A DNA stretch of 6,605 nt. Source: an uncultured Opitutia bacterium (GTDB lineage: Bacteria; Verrucomicrobiota; Verrucomicrobiia; Opitutales; JABJCN01). This document shows, piece after piece, positions 1 to 6,360 of the stretch. The DNA lies in the NCBI GenBank assembly GCA_913046175.1, contig CAJWSN010000074.1, forward strand, positions 1-6,605. The letters are read 5' to 3'. Under the pieces are notes generated by a model. The model had not been told where the DNA came from. It ran no database searches and saw only the letters and a program-made list of their open reading frames with translations. The position numbers and the translations under genes were made by a program. Each line of letters starts with the position of its first letter. Position 1 is the stretch's first letter.

Positions 1-1913
1 TCAGATCGGCGCGCATACTGGATCGGTGCACTTGAGGGGTCAAAGGTTTGAACAACGACCTCACCCGCCCGATCCCCACGCCCTGAACGGCCCGCCACCT
101 GCACCAGCAATTGAAAAGTGCGCTCGCCCGCCCGAAAATCCTGAATATGAAGGGAAAGATCCGCCTCCACGATTCCCACCAGCGTCACGTTTGGAAAATC
201 CAGACCCTTCGCAATCATCTGCGTGCCCACCAGCACATCAATAAGTCCCTTGCGGAAATCACCAAGAATCTTGCGATAGAGGTTTTTACGGCCCATTACA
301 TCAGCATCCATCCGCACAATCCGAGCCTTGGGAAGAAGGTGCAGCAAGGCCTCCTCAACCCGTTGTGTGCCCAATCCCTGCCATCTGACCTTGATTGACC
401 CACAGTCAGGGCACTTGGAGGGGGCGGATTTTTCAAGGCCGCAAAGATGACAACGTAAACGCTCGTCCGTGCGATGGTAGGTCATTGTCACACTACAATG
501 GTCACAATAGGCAACAAATCCACAGTCGGGGCAGAGCATCCTTCTTGAATATCCCCGCCGGTTGATGAAAAGAATGGATTGTTCACGAGACTCAAACCGA
601 CTGTACAGTTTTTCTTTCAGGGTTGCAGAAAAGGCCACCAGCTTGTTTGCCTTGAGGATTTCCCGTCGCATATCCACCACATGGAAAAGTGGAAAACGCC
701 GGTCATCGACACGCTTGGTCAGGCGATTGATCACATACTTGCCCCGGTTCACGTTGTTAACCGACTCCAGGGAGGGGGTTGCAGAGCCAAGGACGCATAG
801 ACAATCTGCCAGCATTGAACGGTAAACCGCAACATCCCGACCATGATAGCGTGGAGTCTCCTCCTGCTTGAAGGCAGGTTCGTGCTCCTCATCCACAAGA
901 ATCAGCCCCAGTTTCTGAACGGGGGCAAAAACTGCAGACCTTGCTCCAACGACGATTCGGGCACGCCCCTCCGCGACCATCTGCCAGGAGTCCAACCGCT
1001 CTCCATCCGACAGGTGGCTGTGCCACACCGCAGTTCTTACACCCAGTTTATCAAATCGTGCACGAATCCGATCCACGGTCTGTGGAGCCAGTGAGACCTC
1101 GGGGACCAAGAACAGCACCGACCCACCCTTTTGCAACACCTGCTCCATCAGGCGAATGTAGACCTCCGTCTTGCCAGAACCAGTCACCCCGTGCAACAAG
1201 TGGACGGCAAACCCCCCGGCATCCTCACTCTCCACAAGTGACTCAAGCGCAGCATCCTGCTCCTGCGTCAGGACCAGTTCCTCTTGATCGCCCACGGATT
1301 CCATGGAAGAAAATTCATCCTCGTAGGCCATACGATCCTCGCGGGTATGAATTTCCTCCAGAATCCCCCGCTTTATCAGTGCGTCACAACTTGAAGGAGA
1401 AACCGCCAGCTGCTTCAATACCGTAGCTTTGGGGGAAGGTGCCAACTGCTCTCGTAGAAAACCAAGCAGCTTTGCCTGTTTTGGCGCACGCTTCTGAAGA
1501 CCAGTCAAGAGTTCGTCCTCCACGGGCCCAGTAATCCGCAGAAATTTACGAATACGACTCTTCGCGCCACGCCGCACAGCCACCGGGATCATAGCCTCAA
1601 GGACCGCCTCCATCGGGGCTGCATAGTAAGCATGCATCCAATCAGCCAACCGAAGGAGATCCTCCCCCAACACCGGATGCGCCCGGACAATCTGAAGGAC
1701 CTGTTTGATCTTGGATTCATCCACCTCCTGATTCACTCCAATCCTCGAAACCACGCCAAGTTCGGTCCGGTTCAGCAACGGCACACGCACAAGGTCCCCC
1801 ACTCGTATCAACCGCGGCAGTGCCGCCCCGGCCCGATAGACCAAACGAGAGTCCAAGCCAGTCAGGAGGACCACTTCGACAAGGTCATGCCGTTCTTCGA
1901 AAATTTCTGTCAT
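1..1913 (-). CDS. priA: Primosomal protein N' (PriA), replication-restart ATP-dependent 3'-5' DNA helicase; C-terminus beyond window
   Basis: One frame stays open from an ATG at 1913 to position 1, giving 637 residues. PriA is usually about 730 residues, so roughly 95-100 C-terminal residues lie outside. PriA binds stalled or repaired forks in the cytoplasm, unwinds the lagging arm and starts primosome reloading of the replicative helicase. Visible order: N-terminal DNA-binding region (1-110), a winged-helix-like middle, Walker A GVTGSGKTE (242-250), DEEH box (341-344), GSATPS (376-381), eight zinc cysteines in four pairs (C461/464, C470/473, C488/491, C501/504), GTQMIAKGLDFP (563-574), and DFRAGERTF followed by QVAGRSGRG (592-613). 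All eight cysteines match the PriA zinc-binding pattern. The start is fixed by an in-frame TGA directly upstream (1919-1917); another ATG at 1920 is out of frame. No strong Shine-Dalgarno site is seen. It is divergent from the Fur-family gene. Identification is near certain. Confidence 0.97.
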   Translation of the reverse strand, partial: MTEIFEERHDLVEVVLLTGLDSRLVYRAGAALPRLIRVGDLVRVPLLNRTELGVVSRIGVNQEVDESKIKQVLQIVRAHPVLGEDLLRLADWMHAYYAAPMEAVLEAMIPVAVRRGAKSRIRKFLRITGPVEDELLTGLQKRAPKQAKLLGFLREQLAPSPKATVLKQLAVSPSSCDALIKRGILEEIHTREDRMAYEDEFSSMESVGDQEELVLTQEQDAALESLVESEDAGGFAVHLLHGVTGSGKTEVYIRLMEQVLQKGGSVLFLVPEVSLAPQTVDRIRARFDKLGVRTAVWHSHLSDGERLDSWQMVAEGRARIVVGARSAVFAPVQKLGLILVDEEHEPAFKQEETPRYHGRDVAVYRSMLADCLCVLGSATPSLESVNNVNRGKYVINRLTKRVDDRRFPLFHVVDMRREILKANKLVAFSATLKEKLYSRFESREQSILFINRRGYSRRMLCPDCGFVAYCDHCSVTMTYHRTDERLRCHLCGLEKSAPSKCPDCGSIKVRWQGLGTQRVEEALLHLLPKARIVRMDADVMGRKNLYRKILGDFRKGLIDVLVGTQMIAKGLDFPNVTLVGIVEADLSLHIQDFRAGERTFQLLVQVAGRSGRGDRAGEVVVQTFDPSSAPIQYARRS

Positions 1914-2066
1914 CTGTCATGATTCCCAAGAATCCACATCATGGGCACTTCCGGGAAAAAAGGTCAAACCTGCGAAAACGTTTGCCTGCTTTTTAGTCTT
2001 TGCATTTCAAAAAACGCCCTTCAGGATTTTCCCAAGCTTCCAGAAATTCCAGACGCACAGTCATCT
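1914..2066. promoter_or_regulatory. Divergent intergenic region between priA and the Fur-family gene
   Basis: These 153 bp must carry the 5' control of both genes. Two small sequence features stand out. AAACGTTT (1976-1983) is a perfect 8-bp palindrome, but its flanks are only partly symmetric. TTCCAGA occurs twice (2038-2044 and 2047-2053), 9 bp apart, just before the Fur-family ATG. I see no match to a classical 19-bp Fur box and no convincing plus-strand promoter. Either element could be an operator or chance. Confidence 0.3.
1938..1967 (-). promoter_or_regulatory. Possible sigma-70-type promoter for priA
   Basis: Read on the minus strand, TTGACC (1967-1962, five of six matches to the -35 consensus) is followed after 18 bp by CATGAT (1943-1938, four of six matches to the -10). 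It sits about 25 bp upstream of the priA ATG, leaving a short leader. This is motif matching only; the -10 is weak, the spacing is one longer than ideal, and the consensus may differ in this lineage. Confidence 0.35.
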
Positions 2067-2531
2067 ATGGTGGAATCGTCCAGACAATTGAAACTCTTTC
2101 AAAAATTCCTCATAAAGAAGAATTTGCGCCTCACCAGTCAGCGCAGGGCCATACTTGAAGCTGTTTACAACCAGGACGACCACTACACGGCCGAGGAACT
2201 TCTGAACCACGCACGTGGAATTGACGACTCCGTTTCACGCGCCACAATCTACAGGACCCTTCCCATTCTGCTGGAATGTGACATCGTGCGGGAGATCGAC
2301 ATTGGCAAGGACTTCAAGTTTTACGCCTCCAATAAAAGGGAAGACAACTTCCAGGCACAGGTCGTTTGCCTGGATTGTGACAAGATCTTTGAAATCGATG
2401 CCCCCTTTATGGACTGGTATGCCAAAACAGCGGCAGACCGGTTAAGCTTGTACGTTGAATCACAAAGAATTCAAGTAAATGCTCGCTGCAAACGTCTCCA
2501 GGAGGGGGAGCTTTGCGAGCACAAATGCTGA
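2067..2531 (+). CDS. Fur-family (ferric uptake regulator type) transcriptional regulator with altered metal-sensing site
   Basis: 154 residues, typical Fur length. Family members are cytoplasmic dimers that bind operators when a divalent metal occupies a sensory site. The winged helix is clear: LRLTSQRRAIL (20-30), HYTAEELL (39-46) and the recognition-helix segment SRATIYRTL (57-65). The dimerisation part has CLDC (C101, C104) and C141, C150 and C154, which fit the structural zinc site. The usual HHxH-type stretch before CLDC is missing: Q96-A97-Q98 stands where His-Asp-His is expected, and Q133 where a His normally precedes the distal cysteine. Only H39 of the usual ligands is evident. ATG at 2067 is chosen because homology begins shortly after it; the frame is open from an ATG at 1941, but that would add 42 unrelated residues. 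No Shine-Dalgarno is seen at either start. nadA follows after 91 bp. The family is certain; Fur, Zur or PerR subtype cannot be assigned. Confidence 0.93.
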   Translation: MVESSRQLKLFQKFLIKKNLRLTSQRRAILEAVYNQDDHYTAEELLNHARGIDDSVSRATIYRTLPILLECDIVREIDIGKDFKFYASNKREDNFQAQVVCLDCDKIFEIDAPFMDWYAKTAADRLSLYVESQRIQVNARCKRLQEGELCEHKC

Positions 2532-2539
2532 CAGCCCGG

Positions 2540-2567
2540 TTGCAGACGGATCACCTCTCGTCTGTGG
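2540..2567 (+). other. Hairpin-forming inverted repeat between the Fur-family gene and nadA
   Basis: CAGACG (2543-2548) pairs with CGTCTG (2559-2564) around a 10-nt loop; three further G-U wobbles could extend the stem to 2540 and 2567. It lies just after the Fur-family stop. The downstream sequence has only a short, distant T run (2577-2580), so it is not a good intrinsic terminator. It could be a weak terminator, a processing site, or an operator for nadA. Function is unproven. Confidence 0.3.
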
Positions 2568-2622
2568 AATAACTCATTTTGCACTTTTCATCCGGCTGTT
2601 TGCCTCTTTCAATCAAGTCCAG

Positions 2623-3618
2623 ATGAGCACACTTGCCAGTCCAACTCCACCGGAAACCATGGTCTTCCCTCCGGAACAATCCAAGGATCCTCCGGCATTG
2701 ACAGATATCCAAAGGGAAATCCTTGAACTGAAGGAAACCCGCAATGCCGTAATCCTGGCGCACAACTATCAAGTTGAGGCCATTCAGCAGGTGGCTGATT
2801 TCGTGGGCGACTCACTGGGGCTTTCCTACAAGGCAGCCGAGACCAATGCTGACTGCATCGTCTTCTGCGGTGTTCACTTCATGGCCGAGACCGCAAAAAT
2901 CGTAAACCCGGAAAAACCTGTCTATCTTCCGGACCTCGACGCCGGATGCTCCCTGTCCGACTCCTGCCCCGCCGGGAAACTGGCCGCTTATAAAGCCGAA
3001 AACCCGGACCTGTACGTCGTCGCCTACATCAACTGCTCCGCGGAGGTGAAAGCCCTGAGCGATGTAATTTGCACCAGCGGAAACGCCGTAAAGATTGTTG
3101 AGAAGGTTCCCACGGATCGAAGGATCCTGTTCGTCCCCGACCAAAATCTCGGCCAATGGGTTAGCCAACAGACCGGGCGCAACATGCAGCTCTGGCCCGG
3201 CAGTTGCTACGCCCACGTCCTCTTTACCCAGCAGGCCATCGAGCGGGTCCGGTTGGAATATCCTGAAGCCCCCGTGGTGGCACACCCCGAGTGCGTGCAA
3301 TCCGTGCGGGACATGGCCGATGAAGTCTGCAGCACAGAGAAGATGATCCACTTCTGCAGCAATAACCCGGCAGAGGCCTTCATTATCGTGACTGAAACTG
3401 GCATGATCCACCGCCTCCAACGAGAAATTCCGGAAAAAACCTTCATTGCTGGACCCACGGACTTCTGTGCATGCAACGAGTGTCGGTTCATGAAAAGAAA
3501 TACCATCAGCAAGCTCAGGGACACTCTCCGGGACCAGAAGCCCGAAATTATCATGGAAGAGGAACTGCGAGTTCAGGCAGAAGCCCCCATCCAGCGAATG
3601 CTTGAGTGGAGCCACTGA
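2623..3618 (+). CDS. nadA: Quinolinate synthase NadA
   Basis: 331 residues. NadA is a cytoplasmic [4Fe-4S] enzyme that condenses iminoaspartate with dihydroxyacetone phosphate to quinolinate, the second step of de novo NAD synthesis from aspartate. Visible hallmarks in order: ILAHNYQ (44-50), GDSLGLSYKAA (62-72), GVHFMAETAKI (83-93), DLDAGCSLSDSCP (104-116), INCSAEVKALSDVICTSGNA (136-155), ILFVPDQNLG (168-177), GSCYAHV (193-199), HPEC (221-224) and CACNECRFMKRNT (282-294). The three likely cluster ligands are C109, C195 and C287. ATG at 2623 gives a Pro-rich leader of about 20 residues; ATG at 2659 would give 319 residues and is also plausible, since core homology starts near residue 26. Longer starts would overlap the Fur-family gene. 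No nadB or nadC lies in the window, so the rest of the pathway is elsewhere. The downstream methyltransferase directly abuts its stop. Confidence 0.97.
   Translation: MSTLASPTPPETMVFPPEQSKDPPALTDIQREILELKETRNAVILAHNYQVEAIQQVADFVGDSLGLSYKAAETNADCIVFCGVHFMAETAKIVNPEKPVYLPDLDAGCSLSDSCPAGKLAAYKAENPDLYVVAYINCSAEVKALSDVICTSGNAVKIVEKVPTDRRILFVPDQNLGQWVSQQTGRNMQLWPGSCYAHVLFTQQAIERVRLEYPEAPVVAHPECVQSVRDMADEVCSTEKMIHFCSNNPAEAFIIVTETGMIHRLQREIPEKTFIAGPTDFCACNECRFMKRNTISKLRDTLRDQKPEIIMEEELRVQAEAPIQRMLEWSH
3608..3611 (+). promoter_or_regulatory. Ribosome binding site for the methyltransferase GTG start, inside an inverted repeat
   Basis: GGAG sits 7 nt before the GTG at 3619, inside the last codons of nadA, and decides that start. 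It lies within AGTGG-AG-CCACT (3605-3616), a 5-bp inverted repeat that also includes the first base of the nadA stop. Pairing of AGTG with CACT would leave a four-base loop and partly occlude the site unless a ribosome translating nadA opens it, which fits translational coupling. The pairing is short, so an effect is inference. Confidence 0.55.
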
Positions 3619-4545
3619 GTGCCGACAGGGGATTTACTTCCCCACTGTTTTCAACTATCAGCCAACGGCATCAAAATTATTTTGCCATTTGCACTTCCAA
3701 ACCCCGAATGGGCCGACTACCAGCTCCTGGACTCCGGAGAAGGCAAAAAGCTGGAGCGCCTGGGCCCCTTCTCGATCATGCGCGAGGAACCCTGCGCCAA
3801 CAACCATGCAAGGACCCTGACACCAGAGATCTGGAACAGCGTTGACGCACGCCATGAACAGGAAAATGGATGGCAGACCCATAGCGGCATACCGGAAACC
3901 TGGCCAATTCGATTTGGCCCCCTCACCCTGCAGGTAAGGCTTGCGCCGGGATTCAAGCACATAGGCATCTTTCCTGAGCAGGCCCCCCAGTGGCAATGGT
4001 TGCTTGACTATAAAGTCCATGGAGATGCCAGTGCCCCAAAACTTCTGAACCTCTTCGGCCATACCGGCGCGGCCACCCTCGCCGCAGCCCACGCCGGGTT
4101 CGTGGTTACCCATGTCGATTCTTCACGTCCTGCCATCAACCAGGCCCGACACAACCAGGATTTGTCGGGTCTGGGCAACGCTCGCATCCAATGGATTCAT
4201 GAAGACGCACAGAAATTTGTGGAGCGACAACTCAGGCGAGGAAAACACTATGAAGCCATTCTGCTTGATCCCCCCGTCTTCGGTCGCGGACCCAAGGGCC
4301 AGACCTGGCAGATTGGGCAAGACCTGACCGTACTCCTTGAAAAACTTCTCAAGCTCCTTTCAGGCAACCCCCGCTTCTTGTTCCTCAACCTTTACGCCGG
4401 AAACACCTCCGCCAACGTCATCAAGCCACTCCTTCAAGGCAAAGCCCAGGAACAAGCCCTCCACCAAGGTGCCTTCACCCTAAATGCCTCAAACGGCCCA
4501 AGCCTCCAACTGGCCGAGTGGCTCTGCCTTGACCACAGTGGTTAA
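3619..4545 (+). CDS. Class I SAM-dependent methyltransferase, RlmI/YccW-like catalytic domain (COG1092-like)
   Basis: 308 residues. The Rossmann methyltransferase core lies in the C-terminal half: GFKHIGIFPEQ (111-121) before motif I LLNLFGHTG (142-150), the strand-2 acidic residue D167 in HVDSS, D197 in HEDAQKF, and motif IV LLDPPVFGRG (215-224). The DPPxFGRG form and the GLFPEQ-like segment match the family related to 23S rRNA m5C methyltransferase RlmI. The N-terminal part (about 30-100, with DYQLLDSGEGKKLERLG) resembles a conserved N-terminus of stand-alone members and is not an obvious PUA domain. The substrate is probably RNA, but this cannot be read from sequence. The GTG start at 3619 follows the nadA TGA with no gap and has GGAG 7 nt upstream; no in-frame ATG exists before residue 54. 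A TTG at 3682 is a weaker alternative. It is likely co-translated with nadA. Confidence 0.9.
   Translation: MPTGDLLPHCFQLSANGIKIILPFALPNPEWADYQLLDSGEGKKLERLGPFSIMREEPCANNHARTLTPEIWNSVDARHEQENGWQTHSGIPETWPIRFGPLTLQVRLAPGFKHIGIFPEQAPQWQWLLDYKVHGDASAPKLLNLFGHTGAATLAAAHAGFVVTHVDSSRPAINQARHNQDLSGLGNARIQWIHEDAQKFVERQLRRGKHYEAILLDPPVFGRGPKGQTWQIGQDLTVLLEKLLKLLSGNPRFLFLNLYAGNTSANVIKPLLQGKAQEQALHQGAFTLNASNGPSLQLAEWLCLDHSG
4529..4545. repeat. 17-bp near-palindrome at the methyltransferase stop codon
   Basis: TTGACCACAGTGGTTAA is symmetric about A4537, with ACCAC/GTGGT perfectly paired, one mismatch (G4531 against T4543), then TT/AA. It contains the TAA stop. A one-base centre makes a poor RNA hairpin and no T run follows, so a DNA-protein site or chance is as likely as termination. 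Confidence 0.3.
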
Positions 4546-4655
4546 ACAATGAAAACTCACCGGACTTCGTGGTCTTATCCATTTTCGCTTTTACAAAATC
4601 ATCAAACTCCACTTCCCTTCCGCTCCATTCTCAATACTTAAAATCCCAATCTCCA
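4546..4655 (+). promoter_or_regulatory. Intergenic region upstream of the lipoprotein gene
   Basis: This 110-bp gap is pyrimidine-rich and relatively AT-rich compared with its neighbours, as expected of a promoter region. TAAAAT (4639-4644) matches five of six bases of a -10 element but has no convincing -35 at 16-18 bp, and would give an almost leaderless transcript. No ribosome binding site precedes the ATG. A promoter here is likely from context, but I cannot place it firmly. Confidence 0.3.
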
Positions 4656-5594
4656 ATGAAATATCTGCCGACCCTCCTCTCAGCAGCCTGCCTGCTCACC
4701 GGTTGTATCAACCTTGAAAACACCCGGTCACCAACCTCAAAGGCCAAGAAAAAGATCATCGAAATCGGCACAAAGCCCGAAAGCATATGCCGCGGATTTC
4801 AGGACAAGCTCTTCGTGACCATGATCGGTGGCGATGAACCAGGTGATGGAGCCATCTACGTGCTGGACGGGGATGAACCCAAACCCTTTGCCAGCGGGTT
4901 CAACAGCCCCAAGGGCATCGCATTCGTCAAGGGATTCCTTATCACTGCCGATGAGACAACGGTCTGGAAGGTCAACGGCAAGGGGAAGGCAACCAAACTG
5001 GCTGAGGCCGATGACTTCCCCGCCGAGGTGGAGTTCCTCAACGACGTGGCCGCCAACCATGAACGTGACGCCGTCTACGTCACGGAGATGAGCCATCCCA
5101 AACGCATGTTCAACCCGGAAGGTGAGCGCGAACTGTGGCCCTTGGGCAGTGAGCATGAAAAGAACCTCCCAAAGACTGGCTGCGTCTATAAGATCACCCT
5201 GGATGGAAAGATAACAGTCGCCGTTCCACCCGGGGATCCGCGCATGCCAGGCCCCAATGGTGTAACCGTTGCCGGCTCAAAGGAAAAACCTTTCCTTGTA
5301 ATGGGTGACTTCTTCACCGGCAACATTGTTGCCTATCAGGACGGCAAGATGCGCCTGATGGCCAAAAATCTATTGAGGGGCGCCGATGCTGTTGCATTTG
5401 ACCGGAAAGGGATTCTCTATGTTTCCAGCTGGTCGCAGGGCAAGGTAATCAAGTATCATCGAAAGGAAAAGAAAAGCTCCACTGTGATGCAGGGCCTGAC
5501 CACCGCGGCTGATTTCTATCTCGACCGCAAAGCCAGCCTCCTGGTCGTCCCGGACATGCTAGAAGGCAAGCTGCATATCCTTCCGCTGGAATAA
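4656..5594 (+). CDS. Lipoprotein with SMP-30/gluconolactonase-like beta-propeller
   Basis: 312 residues. The N-terminus is a lipoprotein signal: KYLPTLLSAACLLTGC with lipobox L14-T-G-C17. Position +2 is Ile, not Asp, so by the enterobacterial rule outer-membrane sorting is expected. The rest (about 34-312) looks like a six-bladed propeller of the SMP-30/NHL type, with repeated strands such as IYVLDGDEPKPFASGFNSPKGIAF and ILYVSSWSQGKVIKY. Positions matching SMP-30 metal ligands appear present: E42, N129 (LNDVA), N201 (PNGVTV) and D244 (ADAVAFD). Family members hydrolyse sugar lactones or phosphotriesters, but many are uncharacterised, so the substrate is open. ATG at 4656 is preferred over one at 4569 because it places the signal peptide at the terminus. 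No Shine-Dalgarno is visible. The FkbM gene begins 23 bp after the stop. Confidence 0.85.
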   Translation: MKYLPTLLSAACLLTGCINLENTRSPTSKAKKKIIEIGTKPESICRGFQDKLFVTMIGGDEPGDGAIYVLDGDEPKPFASGFNSPKGIAFVKGFLITADETTVWKVNGKGKATKLAEADDFPAEVEFLNDVAANHERDAVYVTEMSHPKRMFNPEGERELWPLGSEHEKNLPKTGCVYKITLDGKITVAVPPGDPRMPGPNGVTVAGSKEKPFLVMGDFFTGNIVAYQDGKMRLMAKNLLRGADAVAFDRKGILYVSSWSQGKVIKYHRKEKKSSTVMQGLTTAADFYLDRKASLLVVPDMLEGKLHILPLE

Positions 5595-5617
5595 ACGCGG
5601 TTCACAGAAAAGGCTCC

Positions 5618-6349
5618 ATGCGAACCTTGTTCAAAAGCATTTTCCAGAAACTGGGTTTGGACCTGAATCGCCATGACTCCACAAAAGTACGGATTGATGT
5701 TGCAGAAACTCCACATGGAAAACGAGCAGCTATCCTGAAGGAGAATTCCATCGACCTCGTGCTGGATGTCGGCGCTCACAAAGGCTGGTATTCTGCAGAC
5801 CTTCGGGCCTTTGGCTACACAGGCAGGATTATTTCCTTCGAGCCCCAGCTCGCACCCTTCCAGGAGCTTGAGGAAAGATCCCGCAACGACCCCCTCTGGG
5901 AGGTTTCCCGGAAGGCCCTTGGAGATGTTGACGAGACCGCGACACTGCATGTGTCCGGATCCCCCGAAAGCAGTTCACTCCTCGACATCCTGCCAGCACA
6001 CACGGATGCGCTCCCTGACTCCAGGGTCATTGGAAAGGAGGAAATTTCCGTTTCCAGACTGGACACAGTCTTTGACCAGTACTGCAACCCCGACAATCGC
6101 GTATTCCTCAAGATGGATGTGCAGGGCTTTGAGAAAAAAATCCTCGCCGGGGCGGGCGGATGCCTGGATCGGATTCTCGGCATCCAGATGGAAATGTCCC
6201 TCAAGCCCCTTTACGAGGGGGAGGCCCTTTTTCATGAGCTTTACAATGAGCTCCTCGGCAAGGGTTTCAGGTTGGTCTGGACGGAACCAGGATTCAGGAA
6301 CGAGGGGAGTGGAGAGCTGCTGCAGCTCGATGGAATTTTCCTCAAGTGA
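5618..6349 (+). CDS. FkbM family SAM-dependent methyltransferase
   Basis: 243 residues, typical for a stand-alone FkbM domain (Methyltransf_21). Motif I is VLDVGAHKGWYSADLRAFG (48-66), the strand-2 acidic residue is E75 in ISFEPQ, then SSLLDI (119-124), VSRLDTV (145-151), and LKMDVQGFEKKILAGAG (164-180), the characteristic KxDVxGFE signature. IQMEMSLKPLYEG (189-201) is also typical. FkbM proteins O-methylate sugars or other small hydroxylated substrates, often in polysaccharide, glycan or natural-product pathways; no such cluster is visible here, so the substrate is unknown. ATG at 5618 is preceded by GAAAAGG with a 4-nt spacer, a weak and close ribosome binding site. The 23-bp gap after the lipoprotein gene suggests one transcript. 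Its TGA stop lies inside a perfect palindrome shared with the convergent gene. Confidence 0.93.
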   Translation: MRTLFKSIFQKLGLDLNRHDSTKVRIDVAETPHGKRAAILKENSIDLVLDVGAHKGWYSADLRAFGYTGRIISFEPQLAPFQELEERSRNDPLWEVSRKALGDVDETATLHVSGSPESSSLLDILPAHTDALPDSRVIGKEEISVSRLDTVFDQYCNPDNRVFLKMDVQGFEKKILAGAGGCLDRILGIQMEMSLKPLYEGEALFHELYNELLGKGFRLVWTEPGFRNEGSGELLQLDGIFLK

Positions 6350-6360
6350 GCCGGCTCACT
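6345..6360. terminator. Perfect 16-bp palindrome between convergent genes, possible bidirectional terminator
   Basis: AGTGAGCCGGCTCACT is identical to its reverse complement. In RNA from either strand it folds into a 6-bp stem with a CCGG tetraloop. It contains the TGA of the FkbM gene (6347-6349) and, on the minus strand, the TGA of the right-edge gene (6358-6356). Neither side has a U tract, so classical intrinsic termination is doubtful; a 3'-end stabilising hairpin or protein site is possible. Confidence 0.4.

Noticed and set aside
26..1922. Several plus-strand open frames of about 70-160 codons opposite priA
   Set aside because: They are antisense shadows of one continuous 637-codon PriA frame that carries every helicase and zinc motif; their translations are low-complexity and Pro/His-rich with no domain.
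1941..2066. N-terminal extension of the Fur-family protein from the ATG at 1941
   Set aside because: The extra 42 residues are unlike the family, carry no ribosome binding site and overlap the putative priA promoter.
2812..3615. A 267-codon minus-strand open frame opposite nadA
   Set aside because: It is unusually long for a shadow, but it lies wholly within nadA, whose motifs are complete, and its translation shows no recognisable domain. Third-position G/C bias of nadA explains the lack of stops.
4549..4641. A 30-codon open frame (MKTHRTSW...) between the methyltransferase and lipoprotein genes
   Set aside because: There is no ribosome binding site, the composition is pyrimidine-rich intergenic, and no domain is seen. 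A leader peptide cannot be excluded but has no positive support.
4569..4655. Upstream ATG for the lipoprotein gene at 4569
   Set aside because: It would bury the signal peptide and lipobox behind 29 residues, so the ATG at 4656 is the better start.
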